Shown here: positions 33,864 through 43,572 of the stretch, piece by piece
Numbering within the stretch: position 1 is the first letter of the stretch
How the letters are laid out: each line of letters begins with the position of its first letter
Assembly (NCBI GenBank): GCA_030524745.1
Contig: JAUNGC010000006.1
Coordinates: forward strand, 1 to 64,000
Direction: 5' to 3'
Length of the DNA: 64,000 nt
Source of the DNA: Eubacteriales bacterium
Lineage (GTDB): Bacteria > Bacillota > Clostridia > Lachnospirales > Lachnospiraceae
Made by a program: the position numbers and the translations under genes
Notes under the pieces: model-generated
Told to the model about the DNA's origin: nothing
What the model saw: only the letters and a program-made list of their open reading frames with translations
Databases searched by the model: none

Positions 33864-34361
33864 CTAAGCGTTATCATTTAATTTGGCGTATACATATGTA
33901 TCTTTCCAAATCGCTTTTCCGGCTTCGTCTTTCCAGAAATATACATTTTTCCTGAAATAAGCTTCACGCTGAAAGCCTAACGCTTCAAGTAATTTCCATG
34001 AGTTTTTATTGTTGAGGTCACATTCCGCATATATTCTGTGTACCCCATTTGAAAACGCCTGTTGAATTAAAGCCCTGCAGTTCTCGGAAGCATAACCGTT
34101 CCCCCAATAATTCTGATTGAACACATATCCTATTTCCAGCGCTTCAAAGTCACGCTTCCCCAGATATACATTCCCGATCATCTTGTGGGAATTTTTCAAT
34201 TCAACGGCAATCATCTCATCTGTATCTATGCGCCAGTCAAGATTTTCCTTTACTTCATCAAAAGTCAGCGGTTTATAGGGTTCGTATTTCACCACTTCTT
34301 TATCGGATAAATATTCAAACAGGTCCTGTATATCTTCTTCTCTGTATTTTCTTAAAATCAA
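33864..34361 (-). CDS. GNAT N-acetyltransferase (RimJ/RimL type), 5' end frameshifted
   Basis: A 165-residue acetyltransferase of the ribosomal-protein/small-molecule RimJ/RimL family: LILRKYREEDIQDLFEYLSD, IGYVFNQNYWGNGYASENCRALI (acetyl-CoA loop) and the C-terminal ALGFQREAYFRKNVYF. The open frame can start only at TTG 34361, which lacks a ribosome site. A strong GGGGAG and ATG at 34405 would encode MENRIIIAES, out of frame with the rest because AGAATCAA/AGAATCAG is an 8-base tandem duplication. Removing 8 bases restores MENRIIIAESERLILR. The gene is probably inactive or phase-variable. Confidence 0.7.
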   Translation of the reverse strand: MILRKYREEDIQDLFEYLSDKEVVKYEPYKPLTFDEVKENLDWRIDTDEMIAVELKNSHKMIGNVYLGKRDFEALEIGYVFNQNYWGNGYASENCRALIQQAFSNGVHRIYAECDLNNKNSWKLLEALGFQREAYFRKNVYFWKDEAGKAIWKDTYVYAKLNDNA

Positions 34362-34620
34362 TCTTTCTGATTCTTTGATTCTGCTATGATTATTCTGTTC
34401 TCCATGTCATTCTCCCCTTACGAGGCCGCTTACCATTTATGCGTGGGTTCTGTAAGTTTCTGGCAGTACATACATTATACTTGTTATCGTTGAGCGCTGA
34501 ATACGGCTGTCGCCGCATGTTCAGAAAAGGAAAAACATTGCCCGGTGAGCAAACTCCCCATTCAATGTTTCCCCTTTATCGAACGCGTTGCTCGTAGATA
34601 TAAAAAAATCTCACCTCACT

Positions 34621-34657
34621 AAAAAAAGGATCACTGAAAAGTGGATTCTTTTTTTTT
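34621..34657. terminator. Bidirectional terminator in the gap before the GH94 gene
   Basis: A-tract, a GGATCACT/AGTGGATTC stem and a T-tract (TTCTTTTTTTTT) make a symmetric terminator. No recognised gene precedes it on the plus strand. The 390-base gap 34406-34796 also holds a stem AACATTG (34534-34540)/CAATGTT (34563-34569) and a minus-strand TATAAT (34479-34474) that could serve the GNAT gene. Confidence 0.6.
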
Positions 34658-34796
34658 ATGCTAGAAGTGGCAGCGAGTGTACAAAACTGCCGGGGATGTA
34701 TTGTGAAGCTTGGGGAGCGGATGAAGAAGTTTTTTTTGCGGCCCCGCTTCAATGCTAAGTAAATTGCCGCTAAAGCGGCGGAATGAGAGGAAAAAG

Positions 34797-37496
34797 ATGG
34801 CAGGGTATGAATTTTTGGACCGGTTTGGCACATTCCGGATGGAGAATCCCGAAAATACCGGGTATCTCTATTTTCCGATCGCGGGGGAGAACGGCGTAAA
34901 GGGTGCTGTTACGCCTTTGCTTGGGGGCGATTTGAAGGTGGATCAGAATACCTTCGTATTGCAGCCGACAAGCGTGGAAGATCTGATGGAGTCAAAGATC
35001 ACCAGGAATTTCTGGTGCTGCCTGGATAACGGCGCGTGCTGGTCCGCTACGGGTGCATCTGCAAAGGCGGAAGCGGAGAAGTTTACGGAAGAGCAGGAGA
35101 AGAGCAGTATCACGGCAGGACCGATGTGGCAACAGGTGGAGCGCAGGAATGAAAAGCTGGGTTTGTCTTCCTGTGTGACGAACTTTGTGCCGGTGGGAAC
35201 GGAAAACACGGAACTGATGTATGTGCAGATTACGAATATCGGCAGCAGCCGCCTTATGGTGACTCCTGTGGCGGCGATTCCCCTTTACGGAAGAAGCGCG
35301 GACAATTTGCGGGATCACAGGCATGTGACAAGTCTGCTGCACCGGATTCATACGACGCAGGACGGCGTGTTTGTGAAGCCGACGCTTTCTTTTGACGAGA
35401 GAGGGCATCAGTTCAATCATCTGACTTATTTCGTGACGGGCTGTACCGGAGAGGGCGCAAAACCGGCCGGTTTCTGTCCGGTGCTGGAGGATTTCACCGG
35501 AGAGGGCGGAAGCTGTTACTGGCCGGAGAAAATTGTGAAAAATCTTCCCTTTGAAGAGGGATATAAAGAATATGCAGGATATGAAGCGATCGGCGCGCTG
35601 AAATTTGAAGAGATTTGTCTGCAGCCGGGAGAAACGGCATCTTATCTTCTCCGGATCGGCGTGGCGGAGAAAGAAGAGGAACTTGCCGCAATTCAGGAGC
35701 GTTTCACCACCAGTGAAGCGGTGGAAGAGGCGCTGGAACGCACAAAAGAATACTGGCTGGATAAAATCAATGTTTCTTATGAAACAGGAGATTCCGTTTT
35801 TGATAATTTCATGTTCTGGGTGAATTTTCAGCCGATTCTGCGCCGGATCTATGGCTGTTCCTTCCTGCCTCATCACGATTACGGCAAAGGCGGCAGAGGA
35901 TGGCGGGATCTGTGGCAGGATTGTCTGGCGCTTCTGATTATGAATCCCGACGGCGTGCGGCAGATGCTGATCGATAACTTCGGCGGCGTGCGTATGGACG
36001 GCAGCAATGCGACGATCATCGGCAGCAAACAGGGCGAATTTATTGCGGACCGGAACAACATTACAAGAGTGTGGATGGACCACGGATTCTGGCCGTTGTT
36101 TACAACCCGGTTTTATATCGATCAGACGGGCGATTTATCCATTCTGTTAAAAGAAAACAGCTATTTTAAGGACCGCCAGGAGATGCGCGGAACGGCTGTG
36201 GACGACAGTTTTTTGAAGGAAGATAAACCGGTGTTAAAAGATGCTGCCGGCAACGTATATACCGGCACGGTGTTGGAGCATCTGCTTGTTCAGAACCTGA
36301 CCGCGTTCTATGAAACCGGGGCGCATAATCACATGAGACTGCGCGGCGCGGATTGGAACGACGCGCTGGATATGGCGGCGCAAAACGGCGAGAGCGTGGC
36401 TTTCACGGCAGCGTATGCGCAAAATCTGGATACGTTGGCGCAGCTTCTGGAGATGCTGGCGGAGAGAAAGGGCATGAACTATCTGGAAGTGGCGAAAGAA
36501 ATGGAGCCTCTTTTTGTGAAAGATACCGCATTATTTGACGACAGTCAGAAGAAACAGGAATTGCTGGCAGCTTATTGCAGGACCTGTTATCCCGCGGTTT
36601 CAGGACAGAAAGCATACCTGGATGTAAAACAGGCGGCGGACTGCCTGCGCGGCATGGCGGAATGGATCCGGGAGCATATCCGTAAGACGGAGTGGATTCA
36701 GAAGGAGGACTGCGGCTGGTTCAACAGTTATTACGATAACCACGGCAGAAAGGTGGAAGGCGAAAACGAAAACGGCATCCGTATGATGCTGACCGGGCAG
36801 GTGTTCACGGTGATGTCCAAAACGGCTACGGACGCGCAGGTGGAAAGCATCGTGAAAGCGGCCGATCAGTATTTATATCATGAAAAGACCGGCGGTTATA
36901 AGCTAAATACGGATTTTGGCGAGGTCAAGGCCGATCTGGGCAGAATGTTTGGTTTCGCATACGGACATAAGGAAAACGGCGCGGTATTTTCTCACATGAC
37001 CACGATGTTCGGCAACGCCCTTTACCAGAGAGGATTTGCGAAAGAGGGATATAAGGCGATTCACAGTCTTTACAAACAGGCTGTCAACACTGAGGTGAGC
37101 CGCATTTATCCCGGCATTCCGGAATATTTCAATGACCGCGGCAGAGGAATGTACAATTATCTGACCGGAGCGGCGAGTTGGATGATGATGACGGTAATCA
37201 CCCGGATGTTCGGCGTAAGGGGAAGCTTCGGAGATCTGATTCTGGATCCTGCGCTGCTTGCGGAGCAATTCGATGAAAACGGCAGAGCCGCTTTGAATTT
37301 GACGTTTGGAAAGCATCGCTGGCAGATCATTTACAGCAATACGGAACGTCTGGAGTATGGCAGTTATGCGATTGGAGAGGTGTATGTGAACGGTTCCAGA
37401 CGCAGCCAGGATGAGAAGGACAGGATCACAGCCAGAGAAATTCAGGCGATGGATGAAGGAATTCAGACCGTTGTAGTGGAACTGTGCAGAAAATGA
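34797..37496 (+). CDS. GH94-type glycan phosphorylase
   Basis: An 899-residue cytosolic protein with the architecture of cellobiose-phosphorylase-like GH94 enzymes: an N-terminal beta-sandwich (about 1-290), a linker, an (alpha/alpha)6 barrel (about 320-780) and a C-terminal jelly roll. The barrel motifs GGRGWRDLWQDCLALL and RGADWNDALD are intact; Asp519 of DWND is the expected general acid. Such enzymes cleave beta-glucosidic links with phosphate to give a sugar 1-phosphate. AGAGG precedes ATG 34797. It heads the carbohydrate operon with a second GH94-related protein and a GH30 enzyme. The linkage specificity is not predictable here. Confidence 0.82.
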   Translation: MAGYEFLDRFGTFRMENPENTGYLYFPIAGENGVKGAVTPLLGGDLKVDQNTFVLQPTSVEDLMESKITRNFWCCLDNGACWSATGASAKAEAEKFTEEQEKSSITAGPMWQQVERRNEKLGLSSCVTNFVPVGTENTELMYVQITNIGSSRLMVTPVAAIPLYGRSADNLRDHRHVTSLLHRIHTTQDGVFVKPTLSFDERGHQFNHLTYFVTGCTGEGAKPAGFCPVLEDFTGEGGSCYWPEKIVKNLPFEEGYKEYAGYEAIGALKFEEICLQPGETASYLLRIGVAEKEEELAAIQERFTTSEAVEEALERTKEYWLDKINVSYETGDSVFDNFMFWVNFQPILRRIYGCSFLPHHDYGKGGRGWRDLWQDCLALLIMNPDGVRQMLIDNFGGVRMDGSNATIIGSKQGEFIADRNNITRVWMDHGFWPLFTTRFYIDQTGDLSILLKENSYFKDRQEMRGTAVDDSFLKEDKPVLKDAAGNVYTGTVLEHLLVQNLTAFYETGAHNHMRLRGADWNDALDMAAQNGESVAFTAAYAQNLDTLAQLLEMLAERKGMNYLEVAKEMEPLFVKDTALFDDSQKKQELLAAYCRTCYPAVSGQKAYLDVKQAADCLRGMAEWIREHIRKTEWIQKEDCGWFNSYYDNHGRKVEGENENGIRMMLTGQVFTVMSKTATDAQVESIVKAADQYLYHEKTGGYKLNTDFGEVKADLGRMFGFAYGHKENGAVFSHMTTMFGNALYQRGFAKEGYKAIHSLYKQAVNTEVSRIYPGIPEYFNDRGRGMYNYLTGAASWMMMTVITRMFGVRGSFGDLILDPALLAEQFDENGRAALNLTFGKHRWQIIYSNTERLEYGSYAIGEVYVNGSRRSQDEKDRITAREIQAMDEGIQTVVVELCRK

Positions 37497-37513
37497 CCGG
37501 CAGGGAGGGAAAG

Positions 37514-40500
37514 ATGAGAACACAGAGTTATGAAATAAAAAATTATGGTAAAAAGCCTACCTTCGCAAGCTTTTTGCCCGGCATCAGCGGCATGCACGGC
37601 ATTCCGATCTGGTGCTATTATGTAAACCGGGGACAGGGAGTCGTGAGTTTCGGCGTGGAAAACAAGGATAAGGCCATTATGGAATTCTATCCGGCTCACG
37701 AGGCTTATCAGAACGTCAAGCGCACCGGATTCCGCACTTTCTTAAAAAAGGATGGAAAATTTGCGGAAGCTTTCGCAGACGAGGCGGTTGCGCACAGCAT
37801 GCGCATTTATAAGAACAGCCTGGAACTGGCGGAGGAAAATGAAGAAACCGGATTGAAGACAGAAGTGGTTTATTTCACTTTGCCGGAGGAAAAGGTGGGC
37901 GCTCTGGTGCGCTGCGTGACCGTAACCAATACGGGAGATCAGCCGGCGGAAGTGGAAATTCTGGACGGAATGCCTGCGGTCATTCCTTACGGCGTGGATA
38001 TGGATAGCTGCAAAAACATGCGTCAGACCGCAAAGGCATGGATGCAGGTGGAGCAGACGGCGGAAGGCATTTCCTATTACCGGGTGCGCGCGAGCATGGC
38101 GGATTCTGCCAGCGTCAAAACGATTGAGGGCGGTAATTTCTCCTATGCCTGTCTGGCAGACGGCACGCAGCTTACGACAATCGGCGATCCGGAAGCGGTA
38201 TTCGGTTATGATAATTCCCTCGGCAGGCCGGTGAACTTTGCGGAAGGCGGACTTGCGGGCGTACAGAACTGGCCTGTGATGTGCCAGAATCAGGTGCCCA
38301 GCAGCTTTTACGGCGTGAAAAAGGTACTGGACGCGGGGGCAGCGATCACGATTTATGAAATGATCGGACAGGTGGAAAATCAGGAAATTCTGTCCACATT
38401 CGCAAAGCGGAAACCGGATGCTGCGTATTTTGCCCAAAAGCGCGACCGTGCGGACGAACTGACAGAGGAAATCGGAAATTATATGGCGGGCAAAACGGCG
38501 GATCCGGTGTTCGATGAATACAGCCGTTATACCTTCCTTGACAATGTGCTGCGGGGCGGACTTCCGGTACAGTTGGGAGAAAATAAAGTCTTTTATGTGT
38601 ATTCCAGAAAGCACGGCGATCTGGAACGGGATTATAACTTTTTTGCAATGCTGCCGGAATTTTATTCTCAGGGCAACGGCAATTTCCGCGACGTGAATCA
38701 GAACCGGCGGTGCGACGACTTTTTCGCTCCGTTTGTGGGAGATTTCAATATCAAAACCTTCTACTCGTTGTTGCAGCCGGACGGCTATAATCCGCTGGGC
38801 GTGGAAAAGATTACTTATCAGTTGAAAAAAGAGGACGGGGAGAAGATCACCTTTACGCCGGGCAGTCTGTATCACAGCCTGATGGAAAGAACAGATCTGG
38901 ACGACGCCGGAAGAGAAAAGCTTTTCAACGAGACGCTGACGAAAGCGGAGCCTTTGGTGAACGGAAGATTTATCGAAGGATACTGGACCGATCACTGGAC
39001 TTATAATCTGGATCTGGTGGAGAATTATTTAAAGATTTTCCCGGAGAAGGAAGAAGAACTGCTTTTTGAGGATTCTTATACCTGGTTCCGGCCGCAGGCG
39101 GGCGTGCTGGCAAGAAGAAAACGCTATGCAAAGACCGGCAAAGGCATCCGGCAGTATTCCAGCGTGGAAGAAGGGCTGGAAGCGAAGGAAGGCTGCGAGA
39201 ATGATCTGCTTGTGTGCGATCAGCACGGAAAAGGCAGAGTGATCCGCGCTACGCTGCTGGAAAAACTGGTGCTCTTAAGCCTGACCAAATTTGCCGCTCT
39301 GGACGCGTACGGTATGGGAATCGAAATGGAGGGCGGAAAGCCGGGCTGGTATGATGCGTTAAACGGCCTGCCGGGCCTGCTTGGCTCCTCTGTGACAGAA
39401 CTTTGCGAACTTTCCCGCAATCTGGAATTTACGATTGCGATGCTGCAGAAATATCAAAAGGACGTGCCCGTACTGGAAGAGGCCGCCGTATTCTATGAAA
39501 ATGTGAGCGGTATCGTAAAAGAGTGCGGACAGGAAGTGAGGGCGGAAGGCGAAGCCGTGGACTTCTGGAACCGGATCAACGACGCAAAGGAAGCTTACCG
39601 GGAAAAGATTTATTATGGCGTGAGCGGCAAAAAGGAGAGTCTGGACCAAAAAGAACTGACCCAAACCCTGAAAGAATGTCTGGAAATCGTCAACTGTGGC
39701 ATCGATAAGGCGGTGAAAGCCGGCGACGGTGTCTGTCCCGCTTACTTCTATTATGAAGTGACGGAATTTTCAGAGGATGAAGAAGGCATTTATCCCATTC
39801 ATTTCAGACAGCATCAGACACCGCTGTTTCTGGAAGGCGCGGTACGTTTCTTAAAGCTTCCCAGAACCGGAGCGGAGAAGAAAGCGCTTTATACGAAAGT
39901 CAGAGAAAGCGAACTGTTTGATCAGAAGTTGTCCATGTATAAAGTAAACGCGCCGCTTTCCGACAGTTCTTTTGAACTGGGCCGTGCGCGCGCCTTCACG
40001 CCGGGGTGGCTGGAAAATGAATCCATCTGGCTGCACATGGAATATAAGTATTTGCTGGAACTGCTCAAGTCCGGTATGTATGAAGAATATTTTGCGGATT
40101 TCCATCAGATGGCAGTGCCTTTTCTGGATCCGGAAGTATATGGAAGAAGCGTCTATGAAAACTCTTCCTTCCTGGGAAGCAGCGCAAATCCCGATCCCCG
40201 TACCCATGGCAGAGGCTTTGTTGCCCGCTTAAGCGGTTCCACGGCGGAATTCATTCAGATGTGGACGCTGATGATGTTCGGACAGGCGCCGTTTGTTTCT
40301 GAAAACGGGGAACTGACATTGAACCTGCAGCCGATTCTGCCCTCCTGGCTGATCGGGGAGAACTGCCGTGTGGAAGCGGCTTTCTTAGGAAAGATTTCTG
40401 TGATTTACCGGTTTGCAGAAAAGAAGGACTATGTGCCCGGCAGTTACCGGACCCAAAACATTACCCTGCGTTATGCGGACGGCGCAAGCGCTGATTATGC

Positions 40501-40579
40501 GGATGGAAAAGTGTGCGGCGCGGCGGCGGAAGATGTCAGAAACGGTCTCGTAAAAGAAATAGAAGTGACGATTGTTTAA
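37514..40579 (+). CDS. GH94-related protein lacking the usual catalytic Asp
   Basis: A 1021-residue protein of the same broad phosphorylase superfamily: beta-sandwich N-terminus (ISGMHGIPIWCYYVNRGQG), barrel (NRRCDDFFAPFVGDFNIKTF, GYWTDHWTYNLDLVENYL) and C-terminal sheet. At the place of the DWND motif it reads KPGWYDALNG, so the first Asp is Gly611 while Asp614 is kept. It may be inactive as a phosphorylase, use another residue, or form a complex with the neighbour. GGGAGGGAAAG precedes ATG 37514, which lies 17 bases after the GH94 stop. It is conserved in full length, so decay is unlikely. Confidence 0.72.
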   Translation: MRTQSYEIKNYGKKPTFASFLPGISGMHGIPIWCYYVNRGQGVVSFGVENKDKAIMEFYPAHEAYQNVKRTGFRTFLKKDGKFAEAFADEAVAHSMRIYKNSLELAEENEETGLKTEVVYFTLPEEKVGALVRCVTVTNTGDQPAEVEILDGMPAVIPYGVDMDSCKNMRQTAKAWMQVEQTAEGISYYRVRASMADSASVKTIEGGNFSYACLADGTQLTTIGDPEAVFGYDNSLGRPVNFAEGGLAGVQNWPVMCQNQVPSSFYGVKKVLDAGAAITIYEMIGQVENQEILSTFAKRKPDAAYFAQKRDRADELTEEIGNYMAGKTADPVFDEYSRYTFLDNVLRGGLPVQLGENKVFYVYSRKHGDLERDYNFFAMLPEFYSQGNGNFRDVNQNRRCDDFFAPFVGDFNIKTFYSLLQPDGYNPLGVEKITYQLKKEDGEKITFTPGSLYHSLMERTDLDDAGREKLFNETLTKAEPLVNGRFIEGYWTDHWTYNLDLVENYLKIFPEKEEELLFEDSYTWFRPQAGVLARRKRYAKTGKGIRQYSSVEEGLEAKEGCENDLLVCDQHGKGRVIRATLLEKLVLLSLTKFAALDAYGMGIEMEGGKPGWYDALNGLPGLLGSSVTELCELSRNLEFTIAMLQKYQKDVPVLEEAAVFYENVSGIVKECGQEVRAEGEAVDFWNRINDAKEAYREKIYYGVSGKKESLDQKELTQTLKECLEIVNCGIDKAVKAGDGVCPAYFYYEVTEFSEDEEGIYPIHFRQHQTPLFLEGAVRFLKLPRTGAEKKALYTKVRESELFDQKLSMYKVNAPLSDSSFELGRARAFTPGWLENESIWLHMEYKYLLELLKSGMYEEYFADFHQMAVPFLDPEVYGRSVYENSSFLGSSANPDPRTHGRGFVARLSGSTAEFIQMWTLMMFGQAPFVSENGELTLNLQPILPSWLIGENCRVEAAFLGKISVIYRFAEKKDYVPGSYRTQNITLRYADGASADYADGKVCGAAAEDVRNGLVKEIEVTIV

Positions 40580-40592
40580 AGGAGAACGGCGG

Positions 40593-41927
40593 ATGGAAAT
40601 AAAGTGTTTTCTGACGAATGAGGCGAAGAAGGAATATTGGAAAGAAGTGAAGGTAAACGCCGGGGCTTCGGGCGACTGCATGCATGTCGTTAATGTGTAT
40701 CCTTCTTTTACAAGACAGACGGTGGAGGGGTTTGGCGGCGCTTTTACGGAAGCCGCCACCTATACCTTCTCAAAGCTGGGCGAAACAGAGCAGGAAAACA
40801 TTATCGAAGCATATTTCGGGGAAAGCGGCCTGCGCTATAATATGGGGCGCTGCCATATTCACAGTTGTGATTTCGCATTGGGAAATTATACTTATGTGAA
40901 TGAAAATGACGAGACGCTGGAAAGCTTCAGCATCGCCCACGACCGGGACAACATGATTCCGATGATCAAACGGGCGATGGAGCGGGCAAAGGAGGATATG
41001 ATTTTCTTATCCTCTCCCTGGTCTCCGCCGGCTTATATGAAAACCAACGGGGAAATGAACCACGGAGGAAAACTGAAGGAAGAATACCGGACGCTGTGGG
41101 CGGAATATATGGTGAAGTATCTGCAGGCTTACCGCGCGGAGGGCATTCCGGTGCGCTATGTTACCGTACAGAATGAGCCGGAAGCGACCCAGACCTGGGA
41201 TTCCTGCCGTTATACTGCGAAAGAAGAGGGAGACTTTGCCGGAGATTATCTGGCGCCCGCTCTGAAAAAGGCGGGATTGGACGACGTTGGTATTTTCGTC
41301 TGGGATCACAATAAGGAAATCGCGTTTGACCGGGCGGATGAGATTCTTTCGGACGGCAGGATGGGAGAAGCGGTCATGGGCGTAGCGGTGCACTGGTATA
41401 CCGGGGATCATTTTGAGGCGCTTGCGCTGATTAAAGAAAAATATCCCTGCCACCGCCTGTTCTTCACGGAAGGCTGTGTGGAGTATTCCCGATTCGCGGA
41501 CTCCGGCGAGGTACAGAAGGCAGAAATGTATGCCCATGATATGATCGGCAATTTAAAAGCGGGCGTGGAAGCGGAACTTGACTGGAATTTGCTGCTCAAC
41601 GAGCAGGGCGGTCCGAACCATGTGGGCAATTTCTGCGCGGCGCCCATCATGTGCGATACAAAGCAGGGCACGGTGGAAAAGCGTCTGAGTTATTATTACA
41701 TCGGTCATCTGAGCAGATATGTAAAGCGCGGTGCGAAGGTAATCGCAACAACGTCCTATACGGATAAGATCGAGACGGTTGCATTTTTGAATCCTGATGG
41801 AGAACGCGTAGCGGTATTTTTAAACAGAACCGGTGCGGACGTTCCCGTGACGCTTTGCGAGGGCGGCGTGAAAACGGAAATGGAACTGCCCGCCCATACG
41901 ATAGCCACGGCGCTGTACCGGCCGTAG
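40593..41927 (+). CDS. GH30-family beta-glycosidase, cytosolic
   Basis: A 444-residue clan GH-A enzyme of family GH30 (glucosylceramidase/endo-beta-1,6-glucanase group). FEGFGGAFTEA-like GFGGAFTEAATYTFSKL, SSPWSPPAYMKTNG and VTVQNEPEATQTWDS are characteristic. Acid/base Glu195 (NEPE) and nucleophile Glu293 (FFTEGCVEY) are present. It has no signal peptide, so it acts on imported oligosaccharides. AAGGAG lies before ATG 40593, and it follows the GH94-related gene by 13 bases in one operon. Exo-beta-glucosidase or beta-1,6 specificity is plausible but not shown. Confidence 0.88.
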   Translation: MEIKCFLTNEAKKEYWKEVKVNAGASGDCMHVVNVYPSFTRQTVEGFGGAFTEAATYTFSKLGETEQENIIEAYFGESGLRYNMGRCHIHSCDFALGNYTYVNENDETLESFSIAHDRDNMIPMIKRAMERAKEDMIFLSSPWSPPAYMKTNGEMNHGGKLKEEYRTLWAEYMVKYLQAYRAEGIPVRYVTVQNEPEATQTWDSCRYTAKEEGDFAGDYLAPALKKAGLDDVGIFVWDHNKEIAFDRADEILSDGRMGEAVMGVAVHWYTGDHFEALALIKEKYPCHRLFFTEGCVEYSRFADSGEVQKAEMYAHDMIGNLKAGVEAELDWNLLLNEQGGPNHVGNFCAAPIMCDTKQGTVEKRLSYYYIGHLSRYVKRGAKVIATTSYTDKIETVAFLNPDGERVAVFLNRTGADVPVTLCEGGVKTEMELPAHTIATALYRP

Positions 41928-42006
41928 CCGGGTTCGCCGGTTCGCAGTTATAAAAAAAGGATACCTTTTTAAAAAAAGAACCATTTTTTTGGGTAAGATT
42001 GATATT

Positions 42007-42012
42007 TATAAT
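42007..42012 (+). promoter_or_regulatory. Probable promoter of the ABC importer genes
   Basis: A perfect TATAAT about 45 bases before the binding-protein ATG, after a T-rich stretch without a clear -35. Upstream (41955-41995) the gap holds A/T-tract palindromes that may end the GH30 transcript. The binding protein gene also has a strong AGGAGGG and codons typical of high expression. Confidence 0.5.
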
Positions 42013-42057
42013 GGACTTATCAACAACAAGATAACCAATAAACAGGAGGGTAAATTA

Positions 42058-43506
42058 ATGAAGTTGAAAAAGCTTATGGCACTGGCTATGGCAGGTGTAA
42101 TGACACTTTCCCTGGCAGCATGCGGCGACACAGCAGCTCCGGCAGCATCCGATGCTCCGGCGGCAGAACCGGCAGCATCCGAAGCGCCTGCTGCAGATGG
42201 AGAAGAAGCGGCAGCGCCCGCAGCAGGAGAGACGGATTGGTCTCAGTACGCTGGCGAGAAGCTGGTTGTATGGACGCTGGCAAACGACCTGATCGATTTT
42301 GGAGAGAGATTCCAGGAACAGACGGGCGTTGAAGTGGAGACAGTCGTAATTGAACCCGCTAACTATCCGACAAAGGTTCAGACAGCACTGCTGGCCGGTG
42401 AGACAGAACCCGACATCATCGTAGGCGAGCCTCAGATGCTGCAGGATATGTATGATGCAGGCTTCTTTGCAGATCTGGATCAGTTCGGCGCACAGGATTA
42501 TGCGGATCAGATCGTTGATTATATCTGGCAGGTAGGTCAGAGCTCCGACGGAGTGCAGAGAGCGATCTCTTATCAGATCACACCTGCAGGCTTCTATTAC
42601 AGAAGAGATATCGCACAGGAAGTGTTCGGCACGGAAGATCCGGATGAAATCGGCAAGCTGTTTGCTGACTATCCGACCATTCTGGAAACTGCAAAGACTC
42701 TGAAGGCTGCAGGCTACAGAATTTTCGCTTCCGACTCTGAACTGAGTTTCTTCTCCGGCGATTCCGCATGGGTTATTGACGGCAAGCTGAATGTATCCGA
42801 ATCCAGACTGGCTTACATGGATCTGGTAGTAGAGTTGTATCAGCAGGATCTGACCGCTTATGCGGCACAGTGGTCCACACCCTGGTATCAGGCTATGTCC
42901 GGCCCGGTTCCGATCCTTACCGCTGAAACCCAGTGGGGCACGGATGATATGAACATCTGGGATGCAGAATCCTTTAACGCTGCAACGGAAGGTATGGAAA
43001 CAACAGAAGTATTCGCGTTCGGCCTTCCTTCCTGGGGCGTTCTGACCATGAGAGACAACGTAGGCGAAACCTCCGGTAAGTGGGGCGTATGTGCTGGACC
43101 TGCATACGGCTTCAGCGGCGGTACTTACATCGGCGTTTCCTCTTACTCCGAGAAGCAGGAGCTTGGCTGGGAGTTCGTGAAGTTCTGTACCCTGAATGAA
43201 GATACCGCTAACTGGTGGATCGAATATTCCGAAGGCGATACCGTTTCTCTTCTTCCCGTACTGGAAGCGCACAAGGATGACGAAAACGCTGTATACGGCG
43301 GACAGAAGCTGTATGCGTTCTGGCTTGAGCAGGCGGAAGGCCTTGATTACTCCAAGGTTACCAAGTATGATACCGCTATCGGCGACGCATGGGGAGCAGC
43401 GATTTCCAACATCAAGACCGGCGCAATGAGCAAAGAGGATGCGATCGATGAGTTCTACGATCAGATTGAAGCGACCTATGCCGGCGAAATCACAGTTGAA
43501 AGATAA
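42058..43506 (+). CDS. ABC sugar importer, solute-binding lipoprotein
   Basis: A 482-residue family 1 extracellular solute-binding protein. The signal peptide ends in the lipobox LSLAAC (Cys22 region), followed by an Ala/Pro/Glu linker of about 40 residues and a two-lobed binding domain (KLVVWTLANDLIDFGERFQEQTG, EPDIIVGE). AGGAGGG lies 7 bases before ATG 42058. It feeds the two permeases downstream. Its codon use (many CTG, AAG, TCC, GCT) differs from its neighbours in the way highly expressed binding proteins usually do. The substrate is inferred to be the oligosaccharide handled by the GH94/GH30 enzymes. Confidence 0.92.
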   Translation: MKLKKLMALAMAGVMTLSLAACGDTAAPAASDAPAAEPAASEAPAADGEEAAAPAAGETDWSQYAGEKLVVWTLANDLIDFGERFQEQTGVEVETVVIEPANYPTKVQTALLAGETEPDIIVGEPQMLQDMYDAGFFADLDQFGAQDYADQIVDYIWQVGQSSDGVQRAISYQITPAGFYYRRDIAQEVFGTEDPDEIGKLFADYPTILETAKTLKAAGYRIFASDSELSFFSGDSAWVIDGKLNVSESRLAYMDLVVELYQQDLTAYAAQWSTPWYQAMSGPVPILTAETQWGTDDMNIWDAESFNAATEGMETTEVFAFGLPSWGVLTMRDNVGETSGKWGVCAGPAYGFSGGTYIGVSSYSEKQELGWEFVKFCTLNEDTANWWIEYSEGDTVSLLPVLEAHKDDENAVYGGQKLYAFWLEQAEGLDYSKVTKYDTAIGDAWGAAISNIKTGAMSKEDAIDEFYDQIEATYAGEITVER

Positions 43507-43525
43507 TGGATCTGTTAAAAGCTCC

Positions 43526-43546
43526 GGATGCCCGTTTTGGGGCATT
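43526..43546 (+). promoter_or_regulatory. Hairpin between binding protein and permease genes
   Basis: ATGCCC and GGGCAT pair around a short loop, 20 bases after the binding-protein stop. Such hairpins often protect the 3' end of the abundant binding-protein mRNA and lower permease expression. Confidence 0.45.
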
Positions 43547-43572
43547 CGGGGCATTATATCGGGGGAATTGAT

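Noticed and set aside
42055-43554. 499-codon open frame opposite the binding-protein gene
   Set aside because: It is antisense to a clear lipoprotein gene and has the Cys/His/Ile-rich composition of a frame shadow.
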